This document shows positions 1 through 11,487 of a stretch of DNA of 64,000 nt, piece after piece. A program made the translations under genes and the position numbers. Source of the stretch: Aquilaria yunnanensis (taxonomy: Eukaryota; Streptophyta; Magnoliopsida; Malvales; Thymelaeaceae); contig CM077593.1 of the NCBI GenBank assembly GCA_039654915.1, forward strand, positions 43,122,501-43,186,500, read 5' to 3'. Every line of letters begins with the position of its first letter. Position 1 is the first letter of the stretch. The notes below the pieces were generated by a model, which saw nothing but the letters and a program-made list of their open reading frames with translations, was not told where the DNA came from and ran no database searches.

Positions 1-1104
1 TAAGTGATTTTCATAGTGATCATGTATATGTAGTCCTTTGACCTAAGGTCATTTAGGTTCCCTACATGTGAGTCACCTACGTTGATACTTCCCTTTGTTG
101 CTCGTAATTGAGTGAACTTGAAGGAGGTCATTGGGTATGTCACAGATCATGTGAAGGGTTTTGTATGATCAAGATGAGATTTGTCCCTGCTATGTAACGG
201 AAGTGATATATTCGGGCTCTTTGGTAGAATGAGACTAAGAAAATGCATGGCCATGCTCAGATGAGTTGATATACGATATCAATGTCATCAGTTTAAGTTA
301 GTCTACTCGGTAATCAAGAAACCATAGATCGGGCTATACGAGAGTGACACATTCCATGTCTCGTGCTTGGTCTTGATATCTTGGACTAAGGGACAATGTT
401 ATATATGGATAATGATCATAAAAGTTTAGTCGAATCACCGACAATTTTGTCACTTGGGTGGCAATGATGTATTACTAGACATCTCTCATTGTTTATGATC
501 ATAAATGTGATTTATGAACATTGCCAATGTGATAGGAGCCTATTAGGTTGCACACATAGAGCCAATTGAATTATTTAAGTGCATGGGCCAAATTGTTTGG
601 TGTTGGTTTCATGATAATTTTGTATTAGTGATTGGCCCAAAGGTTGAGTCATTATTAGGCCTGAAATTAAAGCCTAATTGGATTAAGGCTTTGAAACCCA
701 TTAGACTTGGGAGTTGAGTCTTACTATAAATACATCATATAGTGAGAAATTCGTCGCTCTTTCCCTAGCCTCCTTAAGGATGAAATTAGAAGAGTTGTGA
801 AAGTTCCAGGTGCACTCTTCTCTTGCCATGTCTTGGAGGATGCAAGCTAGCATTGCGAGCATAAGAGGAGCACATCTAATGGGACGTGGTGGAGGCATGG
901 TGATCTCAAGACACTCATGTGGATACCATAGAGAGCTTGAACATGTCAACTATTCAAGTTTTGTGATTCAACTCAACAGTTGGGTGAAAGATCTCAACTG
1001 AGCTAGGTATAAAATTTTGAGCACTCGATTTAACCCATTTCACTTAGATCCTAGAGGGTTTTGGTTACATTCTATTGCGCTTGCTTGCCTCCCGAAACCC
1101 TACA
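1..1104 (+). repeat. F1 solo LTR, copy 1 (left end outside window)
   Basis: This is the right-hand three quarters of the F1 repeat that recurs at 3069, 14513, 15753, 37393 and 57528. It starts at about base 340 of the full 1416-bp unit and ends in CCCGAAACCCTACA, with the family's CCAACA end slightly mutated. It contains the family's TATA box near 724 (CTATAAATACA). It is more diverged from the other copies than they are from each other. The left TSD is not visible, so it could be a solo LTR or one LTR of a longer element; the five bases to its right are GTAAT. Confidence 0.85.
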
Positions 1105-1434
1105 GTAATGATGCGTGTTGAGTGTACACAGTCGTTTACTTGACCCTGTTAACCCTGTGTTGTTATTCTATGTTCCAAAAAAATTAGGGTCCAGAACATG
1201 TGGCACGCCCATTTTTAGCGACATGCTGAGGAAGTTGTGGGAAACACAGGCTATGTCTTGCCTCTATTTAAGCTCGTTCGTGATTTTTTTGCCTCACTTC
1301 ACACAAAACTCACTCAAACTCCCCCATAACACCCCAAACTCAAACCCTAGCTTCCTTGTATCCCAAGTTATGTTTTTCATCATAGGAGGAGTCCGGTTTT
1401 GGTCTGAATTCTCAATTTTCATCTTTACATATTT
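1105..1434 (+). other. Spacer of element At-p upstream of the env-like ORF
   Basis: There is no coding sequence here. The stretch is pyrimidine-rich toward its end, like the leader found before Athila env-like ORFs, and it resumes at 5345 after solo LTR delta. Its assignment to At-p is inferred from that continuity across a perfect TSD. Confidence 0.4.
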
Positions 1435-4400
1435 TGTTACCCACTCCAGGGTAGTCCAATTATGGTGCCAAAATTATGCATGTAGACTCCTAGGATTGGT
1501 AATGTTCTATAGGCCATCAGAACACTACCCTTAGTGTGCATACCCAAGTGGCCTTCTTGGGCACTATGTAAACACATGCATATTGGCCCAACCATCACAC
1601 ACATATTCAAATTTCATGCACACTATGGTACCAAAGAAGGAAAACACTAGCATAACTCTTAATCTTGACTACCACACATTTGGCAATCTTGTTAAGTTCT
1701 AGTGACCAGCCACTGCATCTATAACTTCGACTAATAAACTGTATCATTCTAGCCATGTACTCCTTTATTTTCTTTGCTCTATTATCAAGTATAGACTTGG
1801 ATCAAACCAGGGAATTTTTTTTTACATCAATAGCCCATCTATGGACCAAGTTATGAATTTTTTAAGTTGGTTACAAAATTCTGACCAAATGAATACTAAC
1901 TTAGCCAACTTAGCCAACTTTACAATGTCATATCTTTGGCTACAGGGCTCCAAATTCAGAAATTCTAAATCTTAGTTCAGCCTCTAGATGTTCTCTAGGC
2001 ATGATCAAAATTTCATACCAAGATTCCTTCTACACAGGGAGATATAGAACTTTAAGTACAGAGTCAAAATTCTAGTCACTTTATGACTATTTTGCCCATA
2101 CAAAATTTCATAAGTGTGAAAATACTTCATTCATAAGGGGAAAACCCTCCAAAGCTATCCCATATATCTCCATTACACATAGGAATTACATTCCCTTGAT
2201 TTTAACAACTTTATGTGGCCAAAACATAATTTAAAAGTAAGCAACCCATCATCCACATTTAGGCATTTTTGCACCACATCACTTACATAGCCAAAACACT
2301 ACTCAAATGTTCACATACTTGTCTCATTTTACATACACTACATGTACATGCATACATGCACTAAAAAAGGTCTTAACTCAGCTAAATACACACCCTAAGT
2401 TACATGAGTACCTGAGACACAATGGACTCTAGAACAGGATGCTGGACAGCTGCTGCACAACACAATAAGTACCATCACTAAAAATACCAAATGTGCTCCT
2501 AAAATCACCAAACTTTCCGGATCATAACTAGACACATGGAAGTTCATTTACATGAAATTTCAGATCAAAACTCAAACCAAAAGGGTCATTTTGAATGTGA
2601 TCTTTCTGCTGGACCTGAAATGACAGAATTGAGAGGAGTAAGTTTCATTGAGAAACTTAGTAAGGGTAACACTTGAATTCGATAGGCAATGTGACCATGA
2701 TCAAAACCTGCATCCAAAGACACTAAAACACAAAAACCACAATGCATATACACAAGATGCAGCAGCCATTCACAACCAACAAACACATGAAATGCAGCAG
2801 CAACAATAACCATAGGTTAATCCATAAAACACATAATAAACATAACCAAATCACTGTGGCAGCCTTCCTCAAGCTAATGCTTGGTCTCAGGAGGATTTTA
2901 ACATTAGTTAGTACTAACTTTGGGCTCTAGAAACCCTTATTTCACTGCCATCTTTGTGCACTTCACACTAGGTCACAAAACCTTCAATAAGTGCACTTCC
3001 TTCACTAAGCTTGGTTCATCAAGCTCATGACTCTCTTCCAAGCTTAGCCCTATCTCCATGGTTGTTTGTGTTAGTGTTGTGCGCAAAAGGCCAATCATGA
3101 GACGATTGTATTTTTGCACATTGAGTCATGATATTTTATTGAGGCATTAATCCAGCAATTTTGTTTGTTGTTTTGTTTCTGCGTAACGTAATAAACATAA
3201 TTGTAACCCTAGAATAATGATATTCCCAAACGCCCCTAGTCTAGTATTATTGTGGAGCGGGTTGCAATAATACATAATGACTAGCATATGTGGAGACTAA
3301 TATGAGATATGTAGTCTACATATGGGTACAAGTTGGAGAACTTGTGTACTGGACCGACCCACCATGAGAACACTTCATGGATCGTTATATGAGTGTCATA
3401 AGTGATTCTCATAGTGATCATGGTATATGTAGTCTTTCGACCTAAGATCATCAAGGTTCCCTACATGTGAGTCACATACTTTGATACTTTCCTTTGTTGC
3501 TCGTAACTGAGTGAACTTGAAGGTGGTCATTGGGTATGTCACATATCATGCGGAGGGATTTGTATGATCAAGATGGGATTTGTCCCTCCTATGTAACGGG
3601 AGTGATATCTTTGGGCCTCTTGATAGAGTAAGACTTAGAAAATGCATGGGCATGCTCCGATGAGTTGATATATGATATCAATGTCGTCAGTTTAAGTTGG
3701 TCTACTCGGTAATCAAGAAACCAAAGATTGGGCTATACGAGAGTGACACATTCCATGTCTCGTGCTTAGTCTTGATATCTTGGACAAAGGGACAATGGCA
3801 CATATCGGTGATGATCATAAAGGTTTAGTCGATTCACCGACAATCTTGTCACTTGGGTAGCAATGATGTGTTGCTAGACACCGCTCATTGCTTATGATCA
3901 TAAATGTGATTTATGATCATTGCCAACATGGCAAGAGCCTATTGGGTTGCACACGTAGAGCTATTTGGATCATTAGAGTGCATGGGCTAATTATTTGGGT
4001 TATGGTTTCACTTTAATTTCGTATTAATAATGGGCCAAGGAGTTGAGCCATTATTAAGCCCGAAATTAAATCCTAATTGGATTAGGGCTTTAAAACCCAT
4101 TAGGCCTGGAAGTTGAGTCTCACTATAAATACAACTTTTAAGTGAGAAATTCGAAGCTCTCCTTGGCCTAGCCTCCCAAAAGGACAGTCGCACTCTTCTC
4201 TTGCAATTCCTTGGAGGACGCAAGCTAGCACTGCGAGTGCAAGAGAAACGCATCTTCCGGGACATGGTGGAAGCGTGGTGATCCCGAGAGGCTCGTGTGG
4301 ATACCATAGAGAGCCTGAACACGTCAACTATTCAGGTTTTGTGATTCGACTCTACAGTTGAGTGAGAGATCTCAACCAAAAATTAGGTATGAAATTTTCG

Positions 4401-5339
4401 AACACCCGGTTTACCCCGTTTCACTTGGATCTTGGAGGGTTTCGGTTAAATTCTGCTGCGCTGTTTGGCTCCCGAAACCCAACAGTTTGAAAATATAGTA
4501 AACAATCCATGACAGCAAGAGAACCCTTACCTTGATGGGTATGCTAAAATTGGAGCTTGATCCTAGATGCACTCAAGCAATAGCACCAAATAGTTTCCAA
4601 TTGCTTCCTTTTGCCTTCAATTTCAATCAATTGCAAGTTTGAAGGTGTGATGGCTATGGTGGAAGTGTGGCTGTGTTCTTGGGCTAGAGGAGAATGAAAA
4701 TGAGAGAGGGATAAGTGATTTGGCCACTTAAATGGCCTTAAATGAGCTTACGGGCACAAAACACACCTAACAAGCTTAACTTTGCTTTATGTCATTTTCC
4801 TTCTGACTAATTATGGTTTCTTTGTCTTAAACTAATTGGTACACATGTGCCCAAAATTTTTGACTATTTATCAAGTCTTGGATGCCTCCCCCATGGTGGG
4901 CAAACCCCATAATTCCACCCTTAGACTTAAGTCAAAAGCTTGAACACCTTAAGGTTTATACTAAGACATTTAGGTCCTTAATGCCTTTAGTGTTTCCTTT
5001 GTCCAAACTTGTCTTCCATGAGCAATTTGGTCCTCCAATAGCACTTTCATACCATTCATATCCTTCCCAACACTCTCCAAGACTTTTTCTTGAGAGTTTT
5101 GCAATTGAGTACCCGAATTTCTAAAACCTTACAAAAAAGTCCATATGTTGCTTGAGAAACAAGCAATCCTTAAGGCTTTTCTTGGGGGCCAAGTTACTAA
5201 CTTGGAACACTTTTAAGGATGTGTTGATCATGCCTTTTACCCTTCACACTTCAATCACTATGGTGAGAATTACACAATAAAATGGTTTTTAGCCACTATG
5301 ACACACTTGTAATTCCCCCATTTTTGTGAGGTGGTAACA
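1435..5339 (-). repeat. Solo LTR delta (TSD TATTT), split by an F1 copy
   Basis: The unit begins TGTTACC and ends GGTAACA, a 7-bp inverted terminus with TG...CA, and is flanked by TATTT at 1430-1434 and 5340-5344. Without the nested F1 copy and its duplicated target it is about 2.48 kb. No PBS, gag or pol is present, so it is a solo LTR left by recombination. Minus orientation is my preference because the minus strand reads into a CT-rich leader-like stretch near 4.7 kb; I could not confirm it. No protein-coding ORF in it is convincing. Confidence 0.8.
3069..4484 (+). repeat. F1 solo LTR, copy 2 (TSD GTTTG)
   Basis: This is a complete 1416-bp F1 unit running from TGTTAGTGTTGTGC to GGCTCCCGAAACCCAACA. 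It is flanked by GTTTG at 3064-3068 and 4485-4489. A TATA box (ACTATAAATACAAC) lies near 4122, and the downstream transcribed part ends at the right edge. It is inserted in solo LTR delta. It has no internal domain. The superfamily is unknown, because no member in the window carries coding sequence. Confidence 0.92.
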
Positions 5340-5344
5340 TATTT

Positions 5345-5957
5345 GATTTCCTCTCTCTCAAGGTAACTCTTTCTCTCTAACTTTATTTGAATTTTATGGA
5401 ATATTAGCTTGATTTCTTACTATGGGCAGGTTTCATATGAGTTAGTTGGTAGATTTTGCATGCCTATTCATGTTAGTTTTGTGTTGATATCATGTTTTTC
5501 AAGTATTGGATTTTTAGTTGTTGTGTTTGGATGATGAAGAGTTGGAATTGATAGTTATTGGAATTTATGTTATGTATGCTTGATTTGGTGGATTTTATAG
5601 CCTATATTAATGTTGTTTTGGGTTTTGATTGTTGAAAAAAACCTTGATTATCTATTTTTTCTTGATATTTCTTAAAATCTAGGAATTAGTAGCCTTTTGG
5701 TGTCTTTGAATATAGATTTTGTAAGGACCAACAAAGAGCAAAATTGTGAACTACATTGTTTTAAATTCCTTTGATTATTATGAATTTAGCTTTGGTTGTT
5801 AAGCCTGATCGCCTTAATACCTAAAGTTGAATTGGAATTGTTTCATATGAGGGAATTTTTTAATTTTTGTCTAGAGCTCTTATCTTTGGAATTATTGTTG
5901 ATTATATGGTATTCGAGATTATTTACTGTAATTGGAAAAGTTTTCTACCTTTTGAGG
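5345..5957 (+). other. At-p spacer before the env-like ORF
   Basis: This is AT-rich noncoding sequence that starts with a CT-rich run after the delta TSD and leads into the env-like ORF. I see no ORF or repeat of note. It may hold the splice acceptor that Athila elements use for their third ORF, but no specific site can be assigned. Confidence 0.4.
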
Positions 5958-7268
5958 ATGACAAAGTGCTAGGAGAACCTGTTAATCCATACTAAGAGGC
6001 TAGCCAAGAAGTCAAAGAAGTCACATCCACTGCTCAACTTCAAAGAGGACACCCAGTGGGACAAATACGATAATCTGAGGGCAAAGAAGTTCAAGGCGAA
6101 CAAGACAATTTATTGTGACACTTTAGCTCAGTTGGGTCTAGTCAAAGAGGTGCGAGCACTAGTGGATTTTGATGAATGGCTGTCGATGTTCAACTGCCAG
6201 GTGCCTACATATGTGTGCTCACCCTTCAATTTTTAAGCACATTTGAGTTTAACATGACCAACATCATCTGGAGCCTCCCCAATGCATTTAGGTTCCACCT
6301 TGGATAGCAGAACTTTGTGTTGAGTCTAGATGAGTTGGGATGGTGCCTCAATTTCTACACTCAAGAGTTCACCAGTTTTGATGAGCACAGAGGCTCAATT
6401 TATGAGTCTGGCACCACCGCTCCCATTCCACAGGAGTTTTGGACAAACATCACTAAGGATGGAGGCATATACCAACCTAATACATCCAAGGCATCCAGGC
6501 TGATGTCGTCGGTCATGTATTATATGCACTATTTGATCTCCCATTCCATTAGTGGTAGGAGGGAAAGCACAGGCGTGGTGACCAAGATGGACCCTTTCCA
6601 TCTATATTGTGTTGTCCACTAAGTGTATTGCCATTTAGGCATTTCATTTGCTTGGTGGGCACAACTGACTACCCATCATTTGAGGACCAAAGCTTTATGT
6701 GTAGGACCATTCACGATGAGGTTAGCCCAAAACCTTATTGTATTCCCACTTGAGGTGTTGATTACTAAGGTGGCCAGGCCTGGGATGGTCAACATGGACT
6801 CATTTATGGCTGCGGGGCAACCAAAGAAGGCTAGGCTCCCAGATGGCTCGGCAAGATTTATTTTCAGGACATAGGCAGAGATTCAAGTTGAAGAGACTGC
6901 TCCTACTAGAACACAGGCTGCCTCTACATCCACTAGTGCTTCACCAGTCATATTGTTAGATATTTTTTAGAGGTAGCAACTTATCCTAGATCACCTCCAT
7001 TTCATGTCAAATTAGATGGTGGATATGAACTCTCACCTTTCTATTGTTAAGGCAAAGACCTTGAGCTTGGAGGAAGTGATCCATTTATATTTCCAAGGAA
7101 ACATTGAGGTAGGTACATCATGACATGGCCAGCAGGGTTTAGTTCATGATGGTGATGATGATTCCATTGACTACTTTGTCCTTCCCCAGAGTTTGGATGA
7201 ACAGGATGGGGCCAATGAGCGAGTTTTTGAGGAGGGTGCTGAGGCCACAATTGCTATACCATTGATTA
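5958..7268 (+). pseudogene. Athila ORF1 / env-like protein, N-terminal part
   Basis: The reading starts at ATG 5958 with a Lys-rich stretch, then NLRAKKFKANKTIYCDTL, the hallmark of the third ORF of Athila elements (ATHILA ORF-1 family). The continuation FWTNITKDGGIYQPNTSKAS and ISHSISGRRESTGVVTKMD (about 6437-6593) matches the same family's core. The function of this ORF in plants is unsettled; it has been called env-like from its position after pol. The copy is broken by several stops (5970, 6233, 6304, 6620) and at least one frame change. The ORF is cut by LTR beta at 7268 and resumes in frame at 24847. No pol of At-p lies in the window. Confidence 0.75.
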
Positions 7269-7989
7269 TGTTATAGCTGTCCTAGTGAAATGTTTGGTAA
7301 GCGAGGTAAATCCATAAATCCCTAGCTTAACTACCTTAATTAAAGGTGAATTATTAAGATCAAGTAAGTTATTAAAGGTTTAGTTGATTCCGAGTGGTTT
7401 ATGGCACTATGTTTGCCTGGGGGCAGATGGCCATTTTACACCTCGGAGAGTCGAGACGAGTCTCCAAGAGTAAAAATGAAATTTTTGAAACATAAAGGCC
7501 AAGTTAGCAAAGTTTTTCTAAGTGTTCCTTTACCTAGTTACTATTTGGGGAAGGAGTTTTTTTGCAAGTTTTAAAAACTTTTGAAGGGGGAAAGGCTTTA
7601 TTGCTATTTATACTTGTTGAAAGGCTGGGGCTCGCAATATTCCTCCCATTTCCAGCCCAAATTCGCATCTCACTCTTCCTTTCTTCATCTTTTGCTCAAA
7701 TCTTCACAACTTCATGGTTTCTTGCCAAAATTAGAAGGCTTTCATGTTGCCCAAGCAAGAGGAAGCTTGTTCTACACTTGTTTTGGTGTTTTTGAAGCTC
7801 TTGGAGGTGTTTTCTAGCTTTGGCAAGCTTGTGTGTGTGAGGTAACCTTTTGCCCATGTTGTTTTCTCATTTCTTGAGCTTAATCAAGCTGGGGTTTTGT
7901 TGGGTGTATGATAATTTGGTGCCATAAGCCTTGCATTTTGCTTGGAACTTAGGAAATCTAGTGGAACCCATGGATTGTTGAATGCTTGT
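7269..7989 (+). repeat. Solo LTR beta, left segment
   Basis: It starts TGTTATAGCTGTCCTAGTG, close to the start of LTR alpha (TGTTACGGCCCTTCTAGTG), and shares with alpha the stretch around 7430 that reads through a GAGACGAGTCTCC motif. Element E is inserted after 7989 and beta resumes at 22738. Target duplications are GATTA (7264-7268) and AGTTA (24842-24846), two transitions apart. Removing beta rejoins the env-like ORF in frame. The whole LTR is about 2.8 kb. Confidence 0.75.
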
Positions 7990-9385
7990 TGATGCATACT
8001 CGTAAGTGTATTGTTATTAAGAGTTTAAATCATCATTATACACTTTGATTATGATTAATTTCTATATTCTGAGCATTTTTCCACCGAGTCACTATTCATA
8101 TATTTTTACTATTCATCAAGTCACTATTCACCAACTTACTATTCATACATGTATTTCACTGTTCGCACTCATATTTTACTGTTCATACATGTTTTACTAT
8201 TCATCAATATTAAATAATTATTTTTTACGTAGGTAAAATCATCACTTGGCGACCATTGACGAAAAAAATCATATCTGAAGCTGTAGATGTCGGAACTGAG
8301 TGATTCCAAATTTATCTGAAAGCCAATACATAGATCCTCAACTCTACTTCATTCGCGAGCTTGTTTGATCATTTTCATTGCTGAAATCTGATTATAGATG
8401 AGACCCTTTGTTATTTCATGTGCCGAAGAGCAGTTTCCGTAGAAAAATCACAACTTGAGTTACAGATGTCCAATTTGAAAGAGCAAGCTATCAATTCGAA
8501 GCTAAAGAGGAGATCTACAACTTCCAAGCTTTCAGGAAGAGCTGATCTGATGTCTACAATGGTTGAAAAATTAAAAGAAGTTGCAGCCCGCCATTATTGA
8601 TTTGTATTTACCTACATTTTACCATTTCATTTTTACCATTTCACCCACCCCAAAACTCTATAAATAGGCACCTTGGCGGCAGGGTGAAGAATGCCATTTT
8701 TCTTAGGCTTCCTTTATGTTCTTGTATCATTTTTAGATTTTCTCCTTTGTTCTTGTTCTTATTTTCAATACCGAAGCTCTATCCAAGTGTTTTCTCGTTC
8801 TTGTTCTTGATCTTGTTCTTTCTTTTGATCTTTCAATCCATGCTCATTTCATCTTTCTACATGTTGTTTACTTTTATCATGACTAACTAATCTTTCTTTT
8901 GCTAAGGTGAAAGGGTGAAGCTTTTGGTATAAAGGTTATGATTGATTTGAATGGATCACAACGTTAATGCTATTTTCTTCCTTAATCTATTTAACTTTCC
9001 TCCTTGTTAAGTGGGAGTCTTGATTCATCATAGTCAATCATTGGCACAAAAGCTGGTTGATTCCCTCTGTAGAACATGCCTCTACCAGCTATATTGGAAT
9101 CTTGAGCTATTGTCGACAAAGGTTGGCATGATGGATACTTGAACCCATTAGCAAGTGTTGGCGTTTTAAGATGAATGAAAGTTAATACTAACTAAATTCC
9201 GCCTTTTGGGACCTCATTTATGTGTGGATCTCAATTGAGTGGTAAGATTGACTAAAATTAATCATAATCGATATACTAAAAGTGGATCCCCCAACCTTAG
9301 TTATTTTATTTGAATTTGAGTTTTTAATCAACACCTGTTCACACCATGCACCAATATCTTTCCTTATTACCAAATCTATAATTTG
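7990..9385 (+). repeat. Element E 5' LTR (3' end missing)
   Basis: It aligns with the 3' LTR from its first base to 9385. After that the 3' LTR continues for 99 bp to its CAGCA end, whereas this copy jumps to gag leader sequence. The end of the LTR and the primer-binding site are therefore deleted. A TATA-like CTCTATAAATAGGCACC lies near 8658. This copy could not start a normal replication cycle now. Confidence 0.85.
8088..8205 (+). repeat. ACTATTCAT repeat cluster in the 5' LTR of E
   Basis: Seven imperfect copies of ACTATTCAT or ACTGTTCAT are spaced 13-21 bp apart, upstream of the LTR TATA box. Such clusters in LTR U3 regions are often transcription-factor binding arrays. No factor can be named from the sequence. 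Confidence 0.7.
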
Positions 9386-9431
9386 TACATCAAGTGGTAG
9401 ACTGGTGAGAGAATCTTCAACTTCTTCAAAC

Positions 9432-10970
9432 ATGGCTTAACACATTAATGAACAAGAAGATAATGATTCTCTTCATAATGACCAAGATTGACTTAGGACA
9501 CTTAGAGAACACATGAACCCCATAAGAAATAGCACATCATCATGTCTAATTTTTCTGCTGATGCATGTAATTTCAATTTCAATTTCAAGCCAGGTATTAT
9601 TCAACTTTTACCAACTTTTTATGGCTTTGATTTTGAAAATCCTTACTTGCATCTGAGAGAATTTGAGGAAGTCTGTCATACATATAACAACCTAAACTGT
9701 AGCATGAACACCATTAGGCTTAAGCTTTTTCCTTTTTCTTTAAAAGATTAAGCTAAAACTTGGCTACAGAATCTTAGGTCAAGCTTCGTTAATTCATGGG
9801 ATGAACTGCAATAACAATTTTTGAAAAAAAATTTTCCTGCCCATAGAACAAATTCTTTCAAAAGGCAAACCACCACTTTCACATAAAGACTAGGAGAGAC
9901 TTTTTACCAATTTTGGGATAGATACAAAGATTTACTTAACACATGCCCACACCATGGTTTTGAAACTTGGAGATTAGTCTCACATTTTTACGAAGGTTTG
10001 ACACCTAGGGAAATACAAATGGTAGAAATGATGTGTAATGGAACATTTGAGGATAAAGATCCTGATGAGGCAATGGATTACCTAGACTTGTTAGCAGAGA
10101 ATGCACAGAATTGGGACACCGCTGGTACCTATGAGGCCCCAGGTAAGACTCAAACCCTTGCATCTAGTGGAGGCATATATCATCTTAAAGAAGATAATGA
10201 CCTTTAACCAAAATTTGCATCTCTAGCTAGAAAGGTTGAGGCCTTAGAAATGAAGAAAACTGGTCACTTAAAATATGTTGAAGAAGTTGTTTGTCATATT
10301 TGTGAGGCCAATAACCATCCCACTAGCAATTGCCCAACCTTGCCCACTTTCAAAGAATGTCTCCATGAACAAGTTAATGCATTGAACAACTTTGAGAGAC
10401 CAACCCAAAATCCATACTTGCAAACTTACAATCCTGGTTGGAGGAATCATTCAAATTTTAGTTGGAGAGGTGATAATTATGCTCAATCATCACAACCACC
10501 TTTGCACACCCAACAAAATTTTCAACAATCTCAAGGGTATGCACCATATGTTCCTCCTCTTAGGAAAAATCTTGAAGATACATTGCATTCATTCATTGAA
10601 AAGCAAGAGTCAATCAATGCCCAAACAAGTCAAACCATGATTGATTTGAAGGATATTTTTGCAAAAATTGCATCTGCACTCAACATTTAGGAGAAAGGGA
10701 AATTTCCTTCTCAACCACAACCAAATCCCAAAAATCAAACCATGGATCAAGTGAAGTAAATCATTACACTTCATAGCGGTAAGGTTGTTGAAAAATCCAT
10801 TCTTGATCCTTGTGAAGAAGACGGTGAGTCAACTTCTAAGAGTAAAGAAGGGGTTGAACCTATACCAAGCGTTGAACAAATTGAAACTCCACCTGCACCT
10901 CCATTTCCTCATGCATTAACTGCTCCTAAGAAGGTGAATAAGAATCCTAAAATTCTTGATATCTTCAAGT
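9432..10970 (+). pseudogene. Element E gag
   Basis: This is the structural capsid protein of an Athila-like element. The start at ATG 9432 is followed by a stop at the third codon (TAA). The readable parts give the capsid region (GIIQLLPTFYGFDFENPYLH near 9594, then the WDRYKDLLNTCPHHGFETW stretch near 9915) and a C-x2-C-x4-H-x4-C zinc knuckle at 10292-10333 (CHICEANNHPTSNC). The Asn/Gln-rich TYNPGWRNHSNFSW segment near 10425 is typical of Athila-type gag. In-frame stops occur at 9438, 9489, 9750, 9813, 9882, 10206, 10689 and 10758, several as TAA or TAG where CAA or CAG is expected. It is not functional as it stands. Confidence 0.85.
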
Positions 10971-11487
10971 AGGTAAAGATCAATATCCCCTTGTTGGATG
11001 CGATTAAACAGGTACCTTCTTATGCCAAATTTTTGAAGGATTTGTGCACTATTAAAAGAAACCTGAATGTGAAAAAGAAAGCCTTCTTGGCCGAACAGGT
11101 AAGTTCTATTATTCAAAATAACACTGCTTTGAAATACACGGATCTTGGTTGTCGAACAATTTCATGTTTCATTGGAGAACATAAAATTGAGCAAGCATTA
11201 CTTGATCTTGGGGCTAGTGTAAACTTACTTCCATATTCAGTTTACCAAAAACTAAATTTAGGTGAGTTAAAACTAACCGAAATAACTCTTTTGCTTGCTG
11301 AGAGATCAGCGAAAATGCCCAGAGGAGTCATTGAAGATGTGTTAGTCCAAGTTGATAAATTTATTTATCCAGTGTATTTTATTATTTTGGACACACCACT
11401 AGTGGAAATTAAAAATTCAATACCTGTTATTTTGGGAAGTTCATTTTTAGCAACATCTAATGCTTTGATTAATTGCAGGAATGGATT
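10971..11487 (+). pseudogene. Element E protease (aspartic), N-terminal part
   Basis: The stretch from about 10991 runs open to the insertion of LTR alpha. It carries the linker KQVPSYAKFLKDLCT seen before Athila proteases and the catalytic motif LLDLGASVNLLP near 11201, where Athila enzymes use DLGA in place of DTGA. The flap and the second hydrophobic motif (IPVILGSSFLATSNALINC) follow. The ORF is interrupted after NCRNG by alpha and resumes at 13928. Its usual job is to cut the Gag-Pol polyprotein in the virus-like particle. Confidence 0.85.

Noticed and set aside
4008..4322. Minus-strand 104-codon ORF (and an overlapping 75-codon ORF) that recurs in F1 copies 2, 3B and 4
   Set aside because: It is conserved only because the F1 copies are young duplicates. 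It lies antisense to the LTR leader and polyadenylation part, has no domain and is broken in copies 1, 3A and 5.
8088..8205. ACTATTCAT cluster as a CRISPR-like array
   Set aside because: Units are only 9 bp, spacing varies from 13 to 21 bp, and the cluster is part of a plant LTR.
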